A stretch of 64,000 nt of DNA from SG8-30 sp963695085 (GCA_963695085.1 CAVOFV010000005.1:62001-126000); one strand, 5' to 3'. Counted from the first letter of the stretch, positions 51,259 through 60,880 are shown. The notes: a model not told the origin generated them from the sequence alone. Translations and numbers: made by a program.

Positions 51259-52535
51259 CACGGCGCTCCCCACAACAGCGGGCCCAGCACGGCGCGCAGC
51301 TTCAACTCGGTCTCGTTGAACTCGGCCTCGGGCTCGGACCCCGCGACGATGCCCGCGCCCGCCCACGCGGTGGCATGGTGGCCACGCACGAGGGCCGAGC
51401 GCAAGGCTACTGCAAACTCGCCGTCGCCGTCAGATTGCAGGAATCCTACGGGCCCGGCGAACCAGCCACGCGATACCGCCTCGTTGCGCGCCAGCCAGTC
51501 GAGCGCCGGGTCGGTCGGCGCGCCGCCGACGGCCGGCGTCGGGTGCAGGCGCGCCACCAGCCCGAGCAGGGTCGCCGGCGATCCGGCTCGTCGGCGCGCC
51601 CGCAGTTCCGTGCACAGGTGCTGCACGGCGCGGGTCTTCAGCAGCCACGGTTCGGCATCGACCTCGACGGCTTCGCAGCATTGCGACAGGACCGACCTGA
51701 GATGCTGAACCACGATCGCGTGTTCGTCGCGGTCCTTGCGGCTGTCGCAGAGCGCCTGACCCAGCGCCCGGTCGGCGGCGGGCGCCGCGCCGCGCGCGGC
51801 CGTACCTGCGATGGCCGCTGTCTCCACGAGCGGGCCATGGACGCGGACCAGGCGTTCCGGGCTGGCGCCCAGGAAGACCACGTCGCCGTCACCCACCGCG
51901 AACAACGTGCAACCGGGAAAACGTTCGCGCAGCGCCACCAGCCACGCCACGACGTCGATGGGCGAGCGGGCAGCCGCGTGGGCCGCGCGAGTCACCACCA
52001 CCTTGCTGAACCGCCCGGCGCGGATTTCCGCGAGCGCCGCGCGCACCCGCTCCACATAGCCTTCAGGCCTCTCCCCGGAAAATTCCGCGACGCCGTGCAC
52101 TGGCCGGCCGAGCGCCAGCGCGCGCAACGGCACGGCCGCAAAGTCAGATCCGAGCCTGACGGTTCGCGCGCAGCTGTCTCCGTCCCGTGCATAGAGCAGC
52201 TCGGGCAGCCGCAGTTCGCCGTCGGCGAAGCCCTGCCATGGCGCGGCGCCGCGCGCGGGTGCGAACGCGAACCCGCCGACCAGTGACGCCACGCGTGGGC
52301 CAGCCCCTTGCCAGGTGACGCGATCGAACAATGCACGCGCGCTCGAGTCGGCCGCCTCGAAGCGCGCCGGCCCCTCGACCGTCATGCGGGCCGCGCAGCC
52401 GATGCCCACGCGAAAGCGACCGGCTGCCGGTTGTTCCCAGTAGAAGCGCGGTGCGTCGCCCGCGGCGGCAAAGACCTGCAACGGGTCCGGCGGCGCACAA
52501 GGTTCCGACAGGAAGTTCAGCGGACCGTCGCTCAC
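51258..52535 (-). CDS. menF: Isochorismate synthase
   Basis: Chorismate-utilising Mg enzyme, 425 residues; first committed step of menaquinone synthesis. ISRs visible: FSKVVVTRAAH, FLGASPERLVRV, CDSRKDRDEHAIVVQHL, LHPTPAVGGAP and WFAGPVGFLQSDGDGEF, WAGAGIVAGSEPEAE. These are the isochorismate/salicylate synthase signatures. The start is GTG at 52535, overlapping the menG stop. The frame is open far upstream because menG is GC-rich. Confidence 0.92.
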   Translation of the reverse strand: MSDGPLNFLSEPCAPPDPLQVFAAAGDAPRFYWEQPAAGRFRVGIGCAARMTVEGPARFEAADSSARALFDRVTWQGAGPRVASLVGGFAFAPARGAAPWQGFADGELRLPELLYARDGDSCARTVRLGSDFAAVPLRALALGRPVHGVAEFSGERPEGYVERVRAALAEIRAGRFSKVVVTRAAHAAARSPIDVVAWLVALRERFPGCTLFAVGDGDVVFLGASPERLVRVHGPLVETAAIAGTAARGAAPAADRALGQALCDSRKDRDEHAIVVQHLRSVLSQCCEAVEVDAEPWLLKTRAVQHLCTELRARRRAGSPATLLGLVARLHPTPAVGGAPTDPALDWLARNEAVSRGWFAGPVGFLQSDGDGEFAVALRSALVRGHHATAWAGAGIVAGSEPEAEFNETELKLRAVLGPLLWGAP

Positions 52536-53248
52536 GGGCGCGGCGCCCCTCCGCCGCGGACCGCCGTGAGCATCTGCGCCGTGCCGAGCAGCAACCGGTC
52601 GCGTGCAATGGCTTCGAAGCCTGCGGTCGCCAGCAGGGACTGCAGCGCCTGCAGCGGTGGCAGGTAGGCCGTCGACTGCGGCAGGTAGCGGTAGGCGGCG
52701 CGGTCGGACAGCAGCGCGCCGATCAGCGGCACGACGCGGTCGAAGTACAGGGAATGCACGCGTCCCACCCAGGCCGAGTCCGGCCGGTCCACCTCGAGGA
52801 TCGCCAGCCGGCCACCGGGCCGCAGGATGCGTGCCATTTCCCGGAATACGGGTGGCAATGTGACGAAGTTGCGCAACGCGAAGCCGCAGGTGACCACGCT
52901 GGCGCAGGCGTCCGGCAATGGCAAATGGGCCGCATCCGCGCACACCAGCGCCGGCGTCGCCCGCCGCCGCGCCGCGCCGCGCAGCATCTCGAAGGCGAAG
53001 TCCACACCCAGCACGAAGGCGCCACGCTGGCGCGCGAGTTCGGCGAGGTCGCCCGTGCCGCAGGCCACGTCGACCACGAGGTCGCCGTCGCCGACCGCTA
53101 CCCGCGACAGCAGCTTGCGCCGCCAGCGCTGGTCGAGGCCGCCGGTCAGCAAGCGGTTCATGAGGTCGTAGCGGGGCGCGATGCGGTCGAACATCTGCCG
53201 CACCGCTTCGTGCTTGGCCTCGCCCCGTGGAAGCTCGTCTTGCACCAT
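52532..53248 (-). CDS. ubiE: Demethylmenaquinone/ubiquinone methyltransferase (MenG/UbiE)
   Basis: SAM-dependent C-methylase, last step of menaquinone (and shared with ubiquinone) synthesis. The 238 residues show VRQMFDRIAPRYDLMNRLL, VVDVACGTGDLAELA (SAM motif I) and GFALRNF. The start MVQDELPRGEAKHEA at 53248 has GGAG six bases upstream; a longer frame to 53395 lies in the promoter. As first gene of the operon it would be made whenever men is. The same enzyme could serve ubiquinone. Confidence 0.93.
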   Translation of the reverse strand: MVQDELPRGEAKHEAVRQMFDRIAPRYDLMNRLLTGGLDQRWRRKLLSRVAVGDGDLVVDVACGTGDLAELARQRGAFVLGVDFAFEMLRGAARRRATPALVCADAAHLPLPDACASVVTCGFALRNFVTLPPVFREMARILRPGGRLAILEVDRPDSAWVGRVHSLYFDRVVPLIGALLSDRAAYRYLPQSTAYLPPLQALQSLLATAGFEAIARDRLLLGTAQMLTAVRGGGAPRP

Positions 53249-53564
53249 GACATCTCCGGGCGGGAACGCCCTGCCGGCAGGACCGGGTAGACGGGCATTG
53301 TATCGCCCGCCGCGATATCGCAGGCTCATTGCAGGTTCGGGCCAGCGCCCCATCGGGGCAGTCCGCGGGACCCTGGGTACGGCGGCCGTCAACAAGATCC
53401 GCGGTCGAGATCCACCGCCGACAGCATGCGTTCGCCTGCCGCGTATCGGCGCAGGTTCTCGCGCACCACGATCCCGCCGCTTCTCGCCGGCAAGAAGAGA
53501 AGTTGGGCACGCCCGGCGGCGACCGCGGCGCCGGACACGCCGCGTCGCGGAGAACTGGTGCCGG
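53249..53564. other. Gene-free gap upstream of the men operon
   Basis: 316 bp between the men operon start and the end of the TonB receptor gene, all on the minus strand. A minus-strand TACAAT (53297-53302) is a likely -10 for men, 49 bp before the ATG; no convincing -35 lies at the right distance. Close after the receptor stop there are several GC-rich inverted segments (for instance CTTCTC/GAGAAG) that may act as a terminator. No gene is seen. Confidence 0.5.
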
Positions 53565-55514
53565 CTAGAACCTGTAGCGGAGCCCGAGCCGGGCCCGCCG
53601 GCCGACCGCGGGAAAGCCGATGGCCTCCTCGTACTGCTCGTCCAGCAGGTTGTCGACGGCGAGCACGAAACTCAGGCTGGCCACCGGTGTCCAGATCACG
53701 TTGGCGTCGACCCGGTGATAGGGGTCGAGCATCGCATCGCCGGTCGGCACCGACGAGTCGAAGGTGTCGCCGACGTACAGCCAGGACGCATCGAGCTGCC
53801 ACTCGGTCGCGGGCGCCCAGCGCAGCACGATCCCGCCGCGCCAGTCCGGCATCTGCCGCAGCGGGACGGCGCTGCCCTTGACGTCGATGTCGCTGTAGGT
53901 GGCGTGGGCTGCCAGCGACAGGCCGCGGCCGAGATCGTAGTCGGCATTGAATTCGACGCCGCTGACCGTGACCTCCTGCATGTTGACCATCTGGAACAGG
54001 GTTCCATCGAAGTCGATCAGGTCGGAGTACTTGCTGTGGAACACGCCCACCGTGCCGGCCAGCGTGCGGTCCTGGGACCAGTGCGTCACGCTGAGGTCCG
54101 CACTCTCGCTCTTTTCCGGGCGCAGGCCCGGGTTGCCGACCAGCGGGCTCGACAGCGAAAAAAAGCCCGGCAGCTTGAAGCCCTGTCCCCAGTTCGCGCG
54201 GACCGTGGTGCGCAGCTCGTCGAGCTCGATGAGCGCGCCCAGCTTGCCGGTCGTCTCGCCAGCCTCGCCGCTCGGATCGTCACGCCGCACGCTGGCCTGC
54301 AGCGTCAGGATGTTGCCAGGCCGGTACTGCATCTCGCCGAAGACGCCCGTCACCTTGCGGTTGAAGTCATACGCGTTGGGGAGCCGGAATCCGGGGAACA
54401 GGTCGAGGTACCCGTCGGAAAAGCCGTCTTCCTCGTAGTAGTCGGCCCCGAACGTCGCGCTGAACGCGGCGCTGCCGACGAACATGGCATGGGCTGACAG
54501 GTTCAGCCGTTCCAGACTCGCGTCGGCGCCGTTACCGGGCACTCCGCCGCGGACCCCCGGGGCGATGCCCGGCGAGGAGAAGGTCGAGTCATGCTTGTAC
54601 CAGGTGGTGAGCATGTTCAGGCGCCAGCGGCCCGCCACCTCGCGCCCGCCCTGCAGGCCCAGGCTCAGGTCCTGCGCCCGCCTGGCGTCGGTCGTGCGGA
54701 TGACCGCCAGCCTGGCGCCGCCGCTGTCCTCGCCGAAAGAGGTGCCCTCGCTGTCCGAGTAGCGGCCGAAGAGCTTCAGGTCCCATGAGTCGTCGCGGCC
54801 CATCATCAGCTTGCCGCTCACCGAGTTGCTCTCGAAGGTCGTGCCTTCGACCGGCTCACCGTCGTCGACGGTGGCAGCTTGCAGCGAAAACCCGGCACTG
54901 TCGCCCAGCGGAGCCCCGAACGCGACCGCGCCGCGGTAGAAATCGTCGCCGCCGATCTCGGCGTGCAAGGTGCCGCCCAACTGCGGCGGTGGCTCCCTGC
55001 TGATGAAGTTGACCACGCCGGCGAGCGCGTCCGACCCGTACACCGCGGACTGCGGCCCACGCACGATCTCGACCCGCTCGACATCCTCCATCCCCAGCGT
55101 CGAGAAATCGAACGTGGCGCCGCGCGTGTCGTTGGGATCGTTCACCCGCACTCCATCGAGCAGCACCATCGCCAGCTCCTGCGAACCCGACCTGAGGAAC
55201 ACCCGCGACACACCACCCATGCCGGAAGGCTGCACCACGTGCACACCGGCGGTATCCCGCAGCAGGTCGATGGCATTCGAGTTGCCGCTCGCCTCGATGT
55301 CCGAGGCGGTGATGACGGTGGTCGAGCCGAGGATCTTCTCGGGACCGTCGTGAATGCGCGTTCCCGTGACGATGACCGTTTGCAGCTCGGCATTCCCGGC
55401 CCACTCGGCCGAGGCGGCAGCGGCGCCGAGTGCGCCGCCGAGCAACGCGACGGTGGCGGCCGCTCGGAGCGGGCCATTGGCGGAAATCGATTGAAGAACC
55501 GTCTTGCTGACCAT
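53565..55514 (-). CDS. TonB-dependent receptor, BtuB-like
   Basis: Outer-membrane 22-strand beta-barrel with plug, 649 residues after a signal peptide (AAATVALLGGALGAAAASA). The TonB-box-like QTVIVTGTRIHDGPEK, plug motifs TTVITASDIEASG, LRDTAGVHVV, FLRSGSQELAMVLLDGVR, GPQSAVYGSDALAGVVNFIS and the C-terminal VGRRARLGLRYRF (terminal Phe) are clear. The length and ITASDIEASGNSNAIDLL resemble vitamin B12/cobinamide receptors. Start at 55514 with AGGA upstream; the longer frame lies in the neighbouring receptor gene. No cobalamin riboswitch is seen before it. Confidence 0.87.
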   Translation of the reverse strand: MVSKTVLQSISANGPLRAAATVALLGGALGAAAASAEWAGNAELQTVIVTGTRIHDGPEKILGSTTVITASDIEASGNSNAIDLLRDTAGVHVVQPSGMGGVSRVFLRSGSQELAMVLLDGVRVNDPNDTRGATFDFSTLGMEDVERVEIVRGPQSAVYGSDALAGVVNFISREPPPQLGGTLHAEIGGDDFYRGAVAFGAPLGDSAGFSLQAATVDDGEPVEGTTFESNSVSGKLMMGRDDSWDLKLFGRYSDSEGTSFGEDSGGARLAVIRTTDARRAQDLSLGLQGGREVAGRWRLNMLTTWYKHDSTFSSPGIAPGVRGGVPGNGADASLERLNLSAHAMFVGSAAFSATFGADYYEEDGFSDGYLDLFPGFRLPNAYDFNRKVTGVFGEMQYRPGNILTLQASVRRDDPSGEAGETTGKLGALIELDELRTTVRANWGQGFKLPGFFSLSSPLVGNPGLRPEKSESADLSVTHWSQDRTLAGTVGVFHSKYSDLIDFDGTLFQMVNMQEVTVSGVEFNADYDLGRGLSLAAHATYSDIDVKGSAVPLRQMPDWRGGIVLRWAPATEWQLDASWLYVGDTFDSSVPTGDAMLDPYHRVDANVIWTPVASLSFVLAVDNLLDEQYEEAIGFPAVGRRARLGLRYRF

Positions 55515-55609
55515 GGTGCTGTTCCTGTTCTTGTGGCTGGAGTTGTGTCGTGCTGTGTGCCAGGCGGCCATCGGGTCCTGCTGTCCGGCTCCGTTCGTGC
55601 GGCGACCCG

Positions 55610-57793
55610 TCATGGCGTCCACGCCACGGTGAGGACGACATTGCGTCCGGGCTGGTTGACGCCCGAGCCGTGGACCCGGTAATCGATGTCCCCGATGTTC
55701 TCGACCGCGAGCGAGAGACCGATCGCCGGGCTGATCTGCCACAGCGAGTGCAGGCTGAACACCGCGTAGCCGGGCGTGCCGAGCGGCGGGACGCGTTGCG
55801 TGTCCGTGCGGTCGGCCGTCGACAGCTTGTCCTGCCTGGCCGCCAGCGAGACGCTGCCCTCGACCTGCCAGCGGCCGTCGATCGAATGCCAGCGCAGGCC
55901 GGCATTGGCGGTTGGCGGCATGAGCTTGCTCAGTGGCTCGGTGGCCAGGACCGGCGCCGAGGTCGGGTAGGTCTCCGCCTCGCCGTCGATCCAGAACAGG
56001 TTCGCAAACCCCACCCAGTCCTCGTTGAACCGGTACGCCACCTGGCCTTCCACGCCCCGGACGGAGCCTCCCGAGGCGTTTGCCTTGGTGACCTCGATAT
56101 TGCCTTCGACCAGGCGGCCGGTCGGCTGGCGCACGATCAGGTCGCGGATGTCGGTATGGAAATACGCGACCTGTGCCGACCAGCGCCGGCCGTCGAGCTT
56201 GGCCCCCAGCTCGCCGGTCACGAATCGCTCCGGCGACAGGTTCGTGGCTGGCGTGTTGAGCTCGTTGCTGAGCGCGATGTCGAAGCCGGTCAGGTCCGAG
56301 AGATTCGGCGCGCGGAAGGCCTGGGAGACACCGCCGAACAGCCGCCACGGGCTGTCTTCGTGCGGCAGGAAGCCGAAACGGGCGCTGCCGACGACCGATT
56401 GCCAGTGGTCGGCGAGCGAGATCTGCCGTCCGGTGAGCGGATCCTGCACCTTGTCGGCGGCGGCGGCGGCGTAGGTGTGGCGCGCGCCCAGCGTCACCTG
56501 CCAGCGTGGCGAGAGCGCGAAGCTGTCCTGCACGAACAGGCCCACCAGGTCGTAGCGGGCGTCGTCCGCGACCGGGCCCTGGACCAGCACGGCCCGTACC
56601 GTCCCGTTCGCGTTGTAATCGGTGCGGTAGGAGTTGACGTCGTCGTGGTAGTAGTCGGCGCCGTAGACCCACTGGCCGAGCGAGGTCTCCTTCTCGAACT
56701 GCAGCGACAGGCCGATCGTGCCGGCATCGAACCCCGACAGCTCGCGCCGGTCATTGGACCGGATGCGGTCCTGGTCCTCCTGCTGCAGGTGGTAGGACAG
56801 GCTGGCGAACACGGAATCGGCCGCGGCGCCGAGGCCGCGGTGGCGCAGCTGGACGTAGGAAAGACTGCGCCGCTGGTCGAGCGCCAGCTTCTTGTCGGTG
56901 CCGACCGTCGTGCCCCTGAAGCTGAACCCGTACAGCGTGCGGTGGCTGCGCCAGGCATCGTCCAGGCCAACATGCTGATGGGCCAGTGACAGGACCGTGT
57001 CGTCGCGCAGGTCCACGTCGAGCCGCAGGTCGGCGTCGAGTTCCCGGTAGCCGGTCTTGCGTTGCGTGCCGACGCTGCGACCACCCTCGAGGTCCCCATA
57101 GTGCTTGGACGTCACGCCGCCGCGCAGCCGCCAGCCATCGCCGGAGAATCCTGCGCTGCCCCGCACGGTGTTCGAATTCTCGGCATCCGCATAGCGGTCG
57201 AGCACGGAACCGGTGAACCCGCGGCCGCCGCGGTCACGGAATTCCGACACCGTGCTGACGACGCCACCGACCGCGTCGCTGCCGTACAGCACGGAGGCCG
57301 GTCCCTTCAGCACCTCGAGCCGGTCGAAGGAGAACAGGTCGACGGTGTTCCAGTACTGGTTCGGTCCGTCGCGGAACACGGAGTTGTTGAGCCGGATGCC
57401 GTCGACCAGCAACACGTTGCGAAAGCCCGTAAAGCCGCGGATGTACGGCGATCCCTGGCCGTGCGCCGTCTGCTGCACGCTCACGCCGGGAATGTCGCGC
57501 AGCGCTTCCGGGACCGTACGAGCCTGGTCCAGCCGCTGCAGCTGTTCGCTCGCCAGCGCGTGAGTGACATAGGGGACCCGCAACGACGTGGATTCCATGC
57601 GGGTCGCAGTCACGACGATCCCGCGCAGCCCGATCGGGTCCTGCCGCGCCGCCTCGGCGGCCATCGCGGCCGGCGACAGCATCGCGACGCAAATGGCAAG
57701 AGCCGGCATGCGCGCGCCGCGCCCCGGATTCGCCGGGCAGGCCGCAGGCTGCGCAGCGGCCGCCAGCTCGTTCCAGTCAATCGGTGCGGCCAT
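55610..57793 (-). CDS. TonB-dependent receptor, haem/siderophore-like
   Basis: Second outer-membrane receptor, 727 residues. Plug: GIVVTATRMESTSLRVPYVTH, PEALRDIPGVSVQQTAHGQG and GPASVLYGSDAVGGVVSTVSEF; barrel: YGADYYHDDVNSYRTDY, GGVSQAFRAPNLSDLTGFD (FRAPN box) and a C-terminus ending VVLTVAWTP. The FRAPNLSDL box and NPNL-type region are typical of haem or catechol receptors. Start 57793 has a strong AGGGGGG site, though the signal-peptide-like part (MPALAICVAMLSPAAMAAEA) begins at residue 29, so the true start could be 57709. Gap of 95 bp to the BtuB-like gene downstream. Confidence 0.87.
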   Translation of the reverse strand: MAAPIDWNELAAAAQPAACPANPGRGARMPALAICVAMLSPAAMAAEAARQDPIGLRGIVVTATRMESTSLRVPYVTHALASEQLQRLDQARTVPEALRDIPGVSVQQTAHGQGSPYIRGFTGFRNVLLVDGIRLNNSVFRDGPNQYWNTVDLFSFDRLEVLKGPASVLYGSDAVGGVVSTVSEFRDRGGRGFTGSVLDRYADAENSNTVRGSAGFSGDGWRLRGGVTSKHYGDLEGGRSVGTQRKTGYRELDADLRLDVDLRDDTVLSLAHQHVGLDDAWRSHRTLYGFSFRGTTVGTDKKLALDQRRSLSYVQLRHRGLGAAADSVFASLSYHLQQEDQDRIRSNDRRELSGFDAGTIGLSLQFEKETSLGQWVYGADYYHDDVNSYRTDYNANGTVRAVLVQGPVADDARYDLVGLFVQDSFALSPRWQVTLGARHTYAAAAADKVQDPLTGRQISLADHWQSVVGSARFGFLPHEDSPWRLFGGVSQAFRAPNLSDLTGFDIALSNELNTPATNLSPERFVTGELGAKLDGRRWSAQVAYFHTDIRDLIVRQPTGRLVEGNIEVTKANASGGSVRGVEGQVAYRFNEDWVGFANLFWIDGEAETYPTSAPVLATEPLSKLMPPTANAGLRWHSIDGRWQVEGSVSLAARQDKLSTADRTDTQRVPPLGTPGYAVFSLHSLWQISPAIGLSLAVENIGDIDYRVHGSGVNQPGRNVVLTVAWTP

Positions 57794-57870
57794 GTCGCCC
57801 CCCTTGATTCTTGTTTCGTACCACCCGGCGCCGCCCCAATCGGCGCCGGCTCAGTCCCTCCTCTGGATAC

Positions 57871-58653
57871 TCAGTCTCCTTTCAACTTGGCGCCCGCGGA
57901 CAGCCTGCCCGTGACGGCGACCGTCAGTTCGATGGGTGTGTCGACCGGCGGCAACAGCCCGGGATTGCCCGCGATGACGCCGTAGGTGCCGATCCCGAGG
58001 CCTGCGCGATGCTCGATGATCGTGGCGGGATCGTGCACGAACCCGATCAGCGTACCGGTCATCCCGGCCACGAACGTCACCGGCTGCACCGCATTCCCGT
58101 ACATCATGGATCCCGTGTAGACCCACTCGCTCGCGGGCATCGCGGCGCGCTGCTCATCCGTCAGCAGCAGTTCGATCACGCCGGCTGTCTTCTTCTTGCC
58201 GTCCGCCTGCCACGTCACCGTCAGGTCGACCAGCTGTCCTTCCGCCGTGCGCCGGTCGAACTGGAACTCGGTGCGCTTCGACTGGTCCGCATCGAGTCCG
58301 ACCAGGATACAGGCGAGATTGAACTCCGTACCGGTCGCGCCGACCTCCAGCAGGGTCTCATAGGCCTTCATGCCGCCGGGCGCGGTGACCAGGTATTCGA
58401 GCGGTCCCTCGGTGCGCAGGATCCGGCCCGGGATCGTGAAGCGTCCGGCCCGCTTGTCGACGACGATGTTGCCAATCTGATAACGCTGTGAGCCGAGATC
58501 CCTGATGGCGGGCGCCTGCGCGTTCTGCGGCTGGGCGGCGGGTGCCGGCTGCCGGGCGGGTGGCGCGGCGTTCTCGGCCATGGCGACACCGGCGACGAGG
58601 CTGGCCCACACCGCGACGGTCACCATGGCGCGCCGGCTCCCCGCGGGTGTCAT
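57871..58653 (-). CDS. Exported YdjY-domain protein
   Basis: A 260-residue protein with signal peptide (AMVTVAVWASLVAGVAMAEN) and a Pro/Ala-rich linker, then a beta-rich domain. The GSQRYQIGNIVVDKRAGRFT, IPGRI, GPLEYLVTAPGGMKAYETLL stretch matches YdjY-like proteins, which are small exported proteins of unknown role; in E. coli ydjY lies beside the VTT-type membrane genes ydjX and ydjZ. Start at 58653 overlaps the methyltransferase stop (ATGA). It is the third gene of the radical-SAM cluster. Confidence 0.78.
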   Translation of the reverse strand: MTPAGSRRAMVTVAVWASLVAGVAMAENAAPPARQPAPAAQPQNAQAPAIRDLGSQRYQIGNIVVDKRAGRFTIPGRILRTEGPLEYLVTAPGGMKAYETLLEVGATGTEFNLACILVGLDADQSKRTEFQFDRRTAEGQLVDLTVTWQADGKKKTAGVIELLLTDEQRAAMPASEWVYTGSMMYGNAVQPVTFVAGMTGTLIGFVHDPATIIEHRAGLGIGTYGVIAGNPGLLPPVDTPIELTVAVTGRLSAGAKLKGD

Positions 58654-59645
58654 GACCGCACCCCCGTGACGACCCGGTACGGCACCGGCGGCGGGCTGGC
58701 CACCGCCCGGGTCCGCGCGAAACCAGCGTCGCCGAGCCATCTCATCACGTCGGCGTCCGCGTGCACGCCGCCGTCCGGCGCCGTCAGCATCATGTTCACG
58801 CCGAACAGCGCCGCGAATGGCGGCGACGTGCCGCCCGCGTCGGTGAAGATGTCGCTGACGACCAGCAGGCCGCCCGGTTCGAGGCAGCCGCGCGCCTTGT
58901 CGATGAGCGTGCGGCAGCCGGCTTCCGTCTCGCGGTGGAACATGCCGGACATCAGCACCGCGTCGAAGCCGCTGCCGAAGTCGCTGGCGTGGTAGTCGCC
59001 GTCGCGCACCGACACCCGCTCCGCGGCGCCGGCGTCGGCGACGATCTCGCGCGCCACTGCCGCCACGCCCGCGAGTTCCAGCACTTCGGCGGTCAGGCCG
59101 GCGTGGCGCCCGGTGAACAGGATCGAGTAGGTGCCCGCGCCGCCGCCGACGTCGAGCAGCCTCCTGCGGCCCCCCAGGTCGACGAGGTCGACCAGCACGC
59201 GCGCGATGCCGAGCGCGCGCTCGTGCATCGCGTGCACGAAGGCCCGGGTGCGGTCCTGGCCCTGGCCCAGGTAGGCGTCGGGCGCCAGCGCGGGCTTGCC
59301 GGTCGCAAGCGCCTGCTCGAGCTTGCCCCAGGTATCGAAGATGTCGCCGCTGTAGCTGATCGTGCGGCCCATGTAGCGCGGGCTGGTCGAGACCAGGAAC
59401 TGCTGCGCCGCGGGCGAGTTGTGGTAGCGGCCGTCCTGCGCTTCCAGCAGGCCGATGCCGACGCAGGCATTGAGGAACAGCGCCGTCGCGCGCGGGTCGA
59501 GGCCGCGGGCCTGCGCCACGACGTCGGCGGTCCGCGCACCGTCAGCGAGCACGTCGAAAATCTTCAGGCGGCTGGCCGTGTGCAGCGCCTGGCTGTCCCA
59601 GTAGGACGTCGACAGGCGGACAATGAGGCCCGGATCGGGATTCAT
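58650..59645 (-). CDS. SAM-dependent methyltransferase with N-terminal dimerisation domain
   Basis: A 331-residue O-methyltransferase-type protein of the hydroxyindole/caffeate fold. The N-terminal helix domain SRLKIFDVLADGARTADVVA is the dimer region; motif I is RRLLDVGGGAGTYSILF, with RDGDYHASDFGSGFDAVLMS and CLEPGGLLVVSDIF downstream. The product resembles small-molecule methyltransferases of natural-product pathways. It starts at 59645, overlapping the radical SAM stop (ATGA), and ends overlapping YdjY. The methyl acceptor is unknown. Confidence 0.83.
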   Translation of the reverse strand: MNPDPGLIVRLSTSYWDSQALHTASRLKIFDVLADGARTADVVAQARGLDPRATALFLNACVGIGLLEAQDGRYHNSPAAQQFLVSTSPRYMGRTISYSGDIFDTWGKLEQALATGKPALAPDAYLGQGQDRTRAFVHAMHERALGIARVLVDLVDLGGRRRLLDVGGGAGTYSILFTGRHAGLTAEVLELAGVAAVAREIVADAGAAERVSVRDGDYHASDFGSGFDAVLMSGMFHRETEAGCRTLIDKARGCLEPGGLLVVSDIFTDAGGTSPPFAALFGVNMMLTAPDGGVHADADVMRWLGDAGFARTRAVASPPPVPYRVVTGVRS

Positions 59646-60880
59646 GCGGTCATCTCCTGGCGGGCGCGATCCACGTCGCACTCGACCTGCATGTAGGCAC
59701 AGCGATGGCACATGAAGCCGGTGTCGATCGCCAGGCCGTGGCGGTCGCGGATCTCGGCGTAGCCGAGGCTCAGCGTCTCGAAGTAGCTCTTGAGCCGCCG
59801 GTGATAGTCGGGCCGCTCGCGGCCGCCGACCGGCCAGTGCAGCGAGTAGATCGGGATGATGCCGCGCCGGCACAGGTCCTCGGCCCCCTCGAGCGCGAGC
59901 TCCGCCGCGGCCTGCCAGCCCATGCCGAACTCGGGCTCCAGCTCGATGCCGGCCACCATGGCCGAGTACACGCGCCGCGGGCCCCAGCAGCGCACCGCCG
60001 TCTCGAGCGCGCCGATCCAGCGCTGGTAGCCGACGTAGCGGTGCTTGCCCGGGCAGATCCTGGCGAACAGCGGTTCCGACCAGACCTCCAGGTTGAAGCA
60101 GGCGTAGTCGACCAGCCGCTCCGCGTGGAACTGCCCGATCATGTCGTCCGGCAGCGCGCCGGAGCCGAGCGCGACCGGAATCCGGCGCGGGTTGTTGCCC
60201 TGCACGCTGCGCGCGAGCTCGAGGAAACGCTCGCCTTCCTGGCGCGCGTCGGTGAGCGAGCCGCCGACCAGGTAGATGTGCCGGATCCCGGACTCCTCGA
60301 TCACGTGGTCGATGGCCTCGTGCATGCGGGCCAGCGTGGCCGCGGGGATCCCGACGCGGCCGGTCTGCTGTCCCAGGTGCGCGGTGCGCTCGTCCGGCGC
60401 GCCGTACGCGCAGAAGCCGCAGCGCATCGACTTGCCACCGTGCTTGTGCAGGAAATACTCGCAGCCGGGCGCCACGTTGATCACCAGCATGTCGCTGTGG
60501 GTCGAGACCCCGGCCTGCGGCAACGGCAGGCCGTCGGCGGTCGTGCGCGTCATCCACGGCAGCAGTGGCTCGAAGGTCATGTCCCAGGATCCGCCGTTGC
60601 GGTCGTCCTGCAGCCGGTAGCCGTGCTCGGCGCTGCCCTCGACGTGCCACGGCGAATCGCCGTTGCCGAGGATGCGCAGCATCGTGCCGTCGGCCAGGTT
60701 GATCAGGTACGGGATCTTCGCCATGCCGGTGCCGGTCGGATCGCGCTCGCCGGCCTTGAACCGGTACGGGTAGTAGTTCGGCAGCGAATGCCGGGTCGCG
60801 GCGCCCAGCGCATCCGTGTAGCGGATGCCCTCGCACATGACATCGACCTTGAGCGACGGCGATGCGCCGAGCATATTCAT
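59642..60880 (-). CDS. Radical SAM protein with unusual cluster spacing
   Basis: A 412-residue protein. The likely radical-SAM cysteines are in INVAPGCEYFLHK followed by KSMRCGFCAYG: spacing is C-X13-C-X2-C instead of CX3CX2C, so an insertion lies between the first two. A glycine-rich GG motif (IYLVGGSLTD) follows about 60 residues on, and three more Cys sit at the C-terminus (FMCHRCAYMQVEC), possible auxiliary cluster ligands. The radical chemistry and substrate are unknown. Start at 60880 has GGGGGA eight bases before. First gene of the minus-strand cluster with the methyltransferase, YdjY and two receptors. Confidence 0.82.
   Translation of the reverse strand: MNMLGASPSLKVDVMCEGIRYTDALGAATRHSLPNYYPYRFKAGERDPTGTGMAKIPYLINLADGTMLRILGNGDSPWHVEGSAEHGYRLQDDRNGGSWDMTFEPLLPWMTRTTADGLPLPQAGVSTHSDMLVINVAPGCEYFLHKHGGKSMRCGFCAYGAPDERTAHLGQQTGRVGIPAATLARMHEAIDHVIEESGIRHIYLVGGSLTDARQEGERFLELARSVQGNNPRRIPVALGSGALPDDMIGQFHAERLVDYACFNLEVWSEPLFARICPGKHRYVGYQRWIGALETAVRCWGPRRVYSAMVAGIELEPEFGMGWQAAAELALEGAEDLCRRGIIPIYSLHWPVGGRERPDYHRRLKSYFETLSLGYAEIRDRHGLAIDTGFMCHRCAYMQVECDVDRARQEMTA

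Noticed and set aside
55515..57870. A cobalamin riboswitch upstream of the BtuB-like receptor
   Set aside because: The 95-bp and 77-bp gaps lack the B12-box sequence and are too short for the aptamer.
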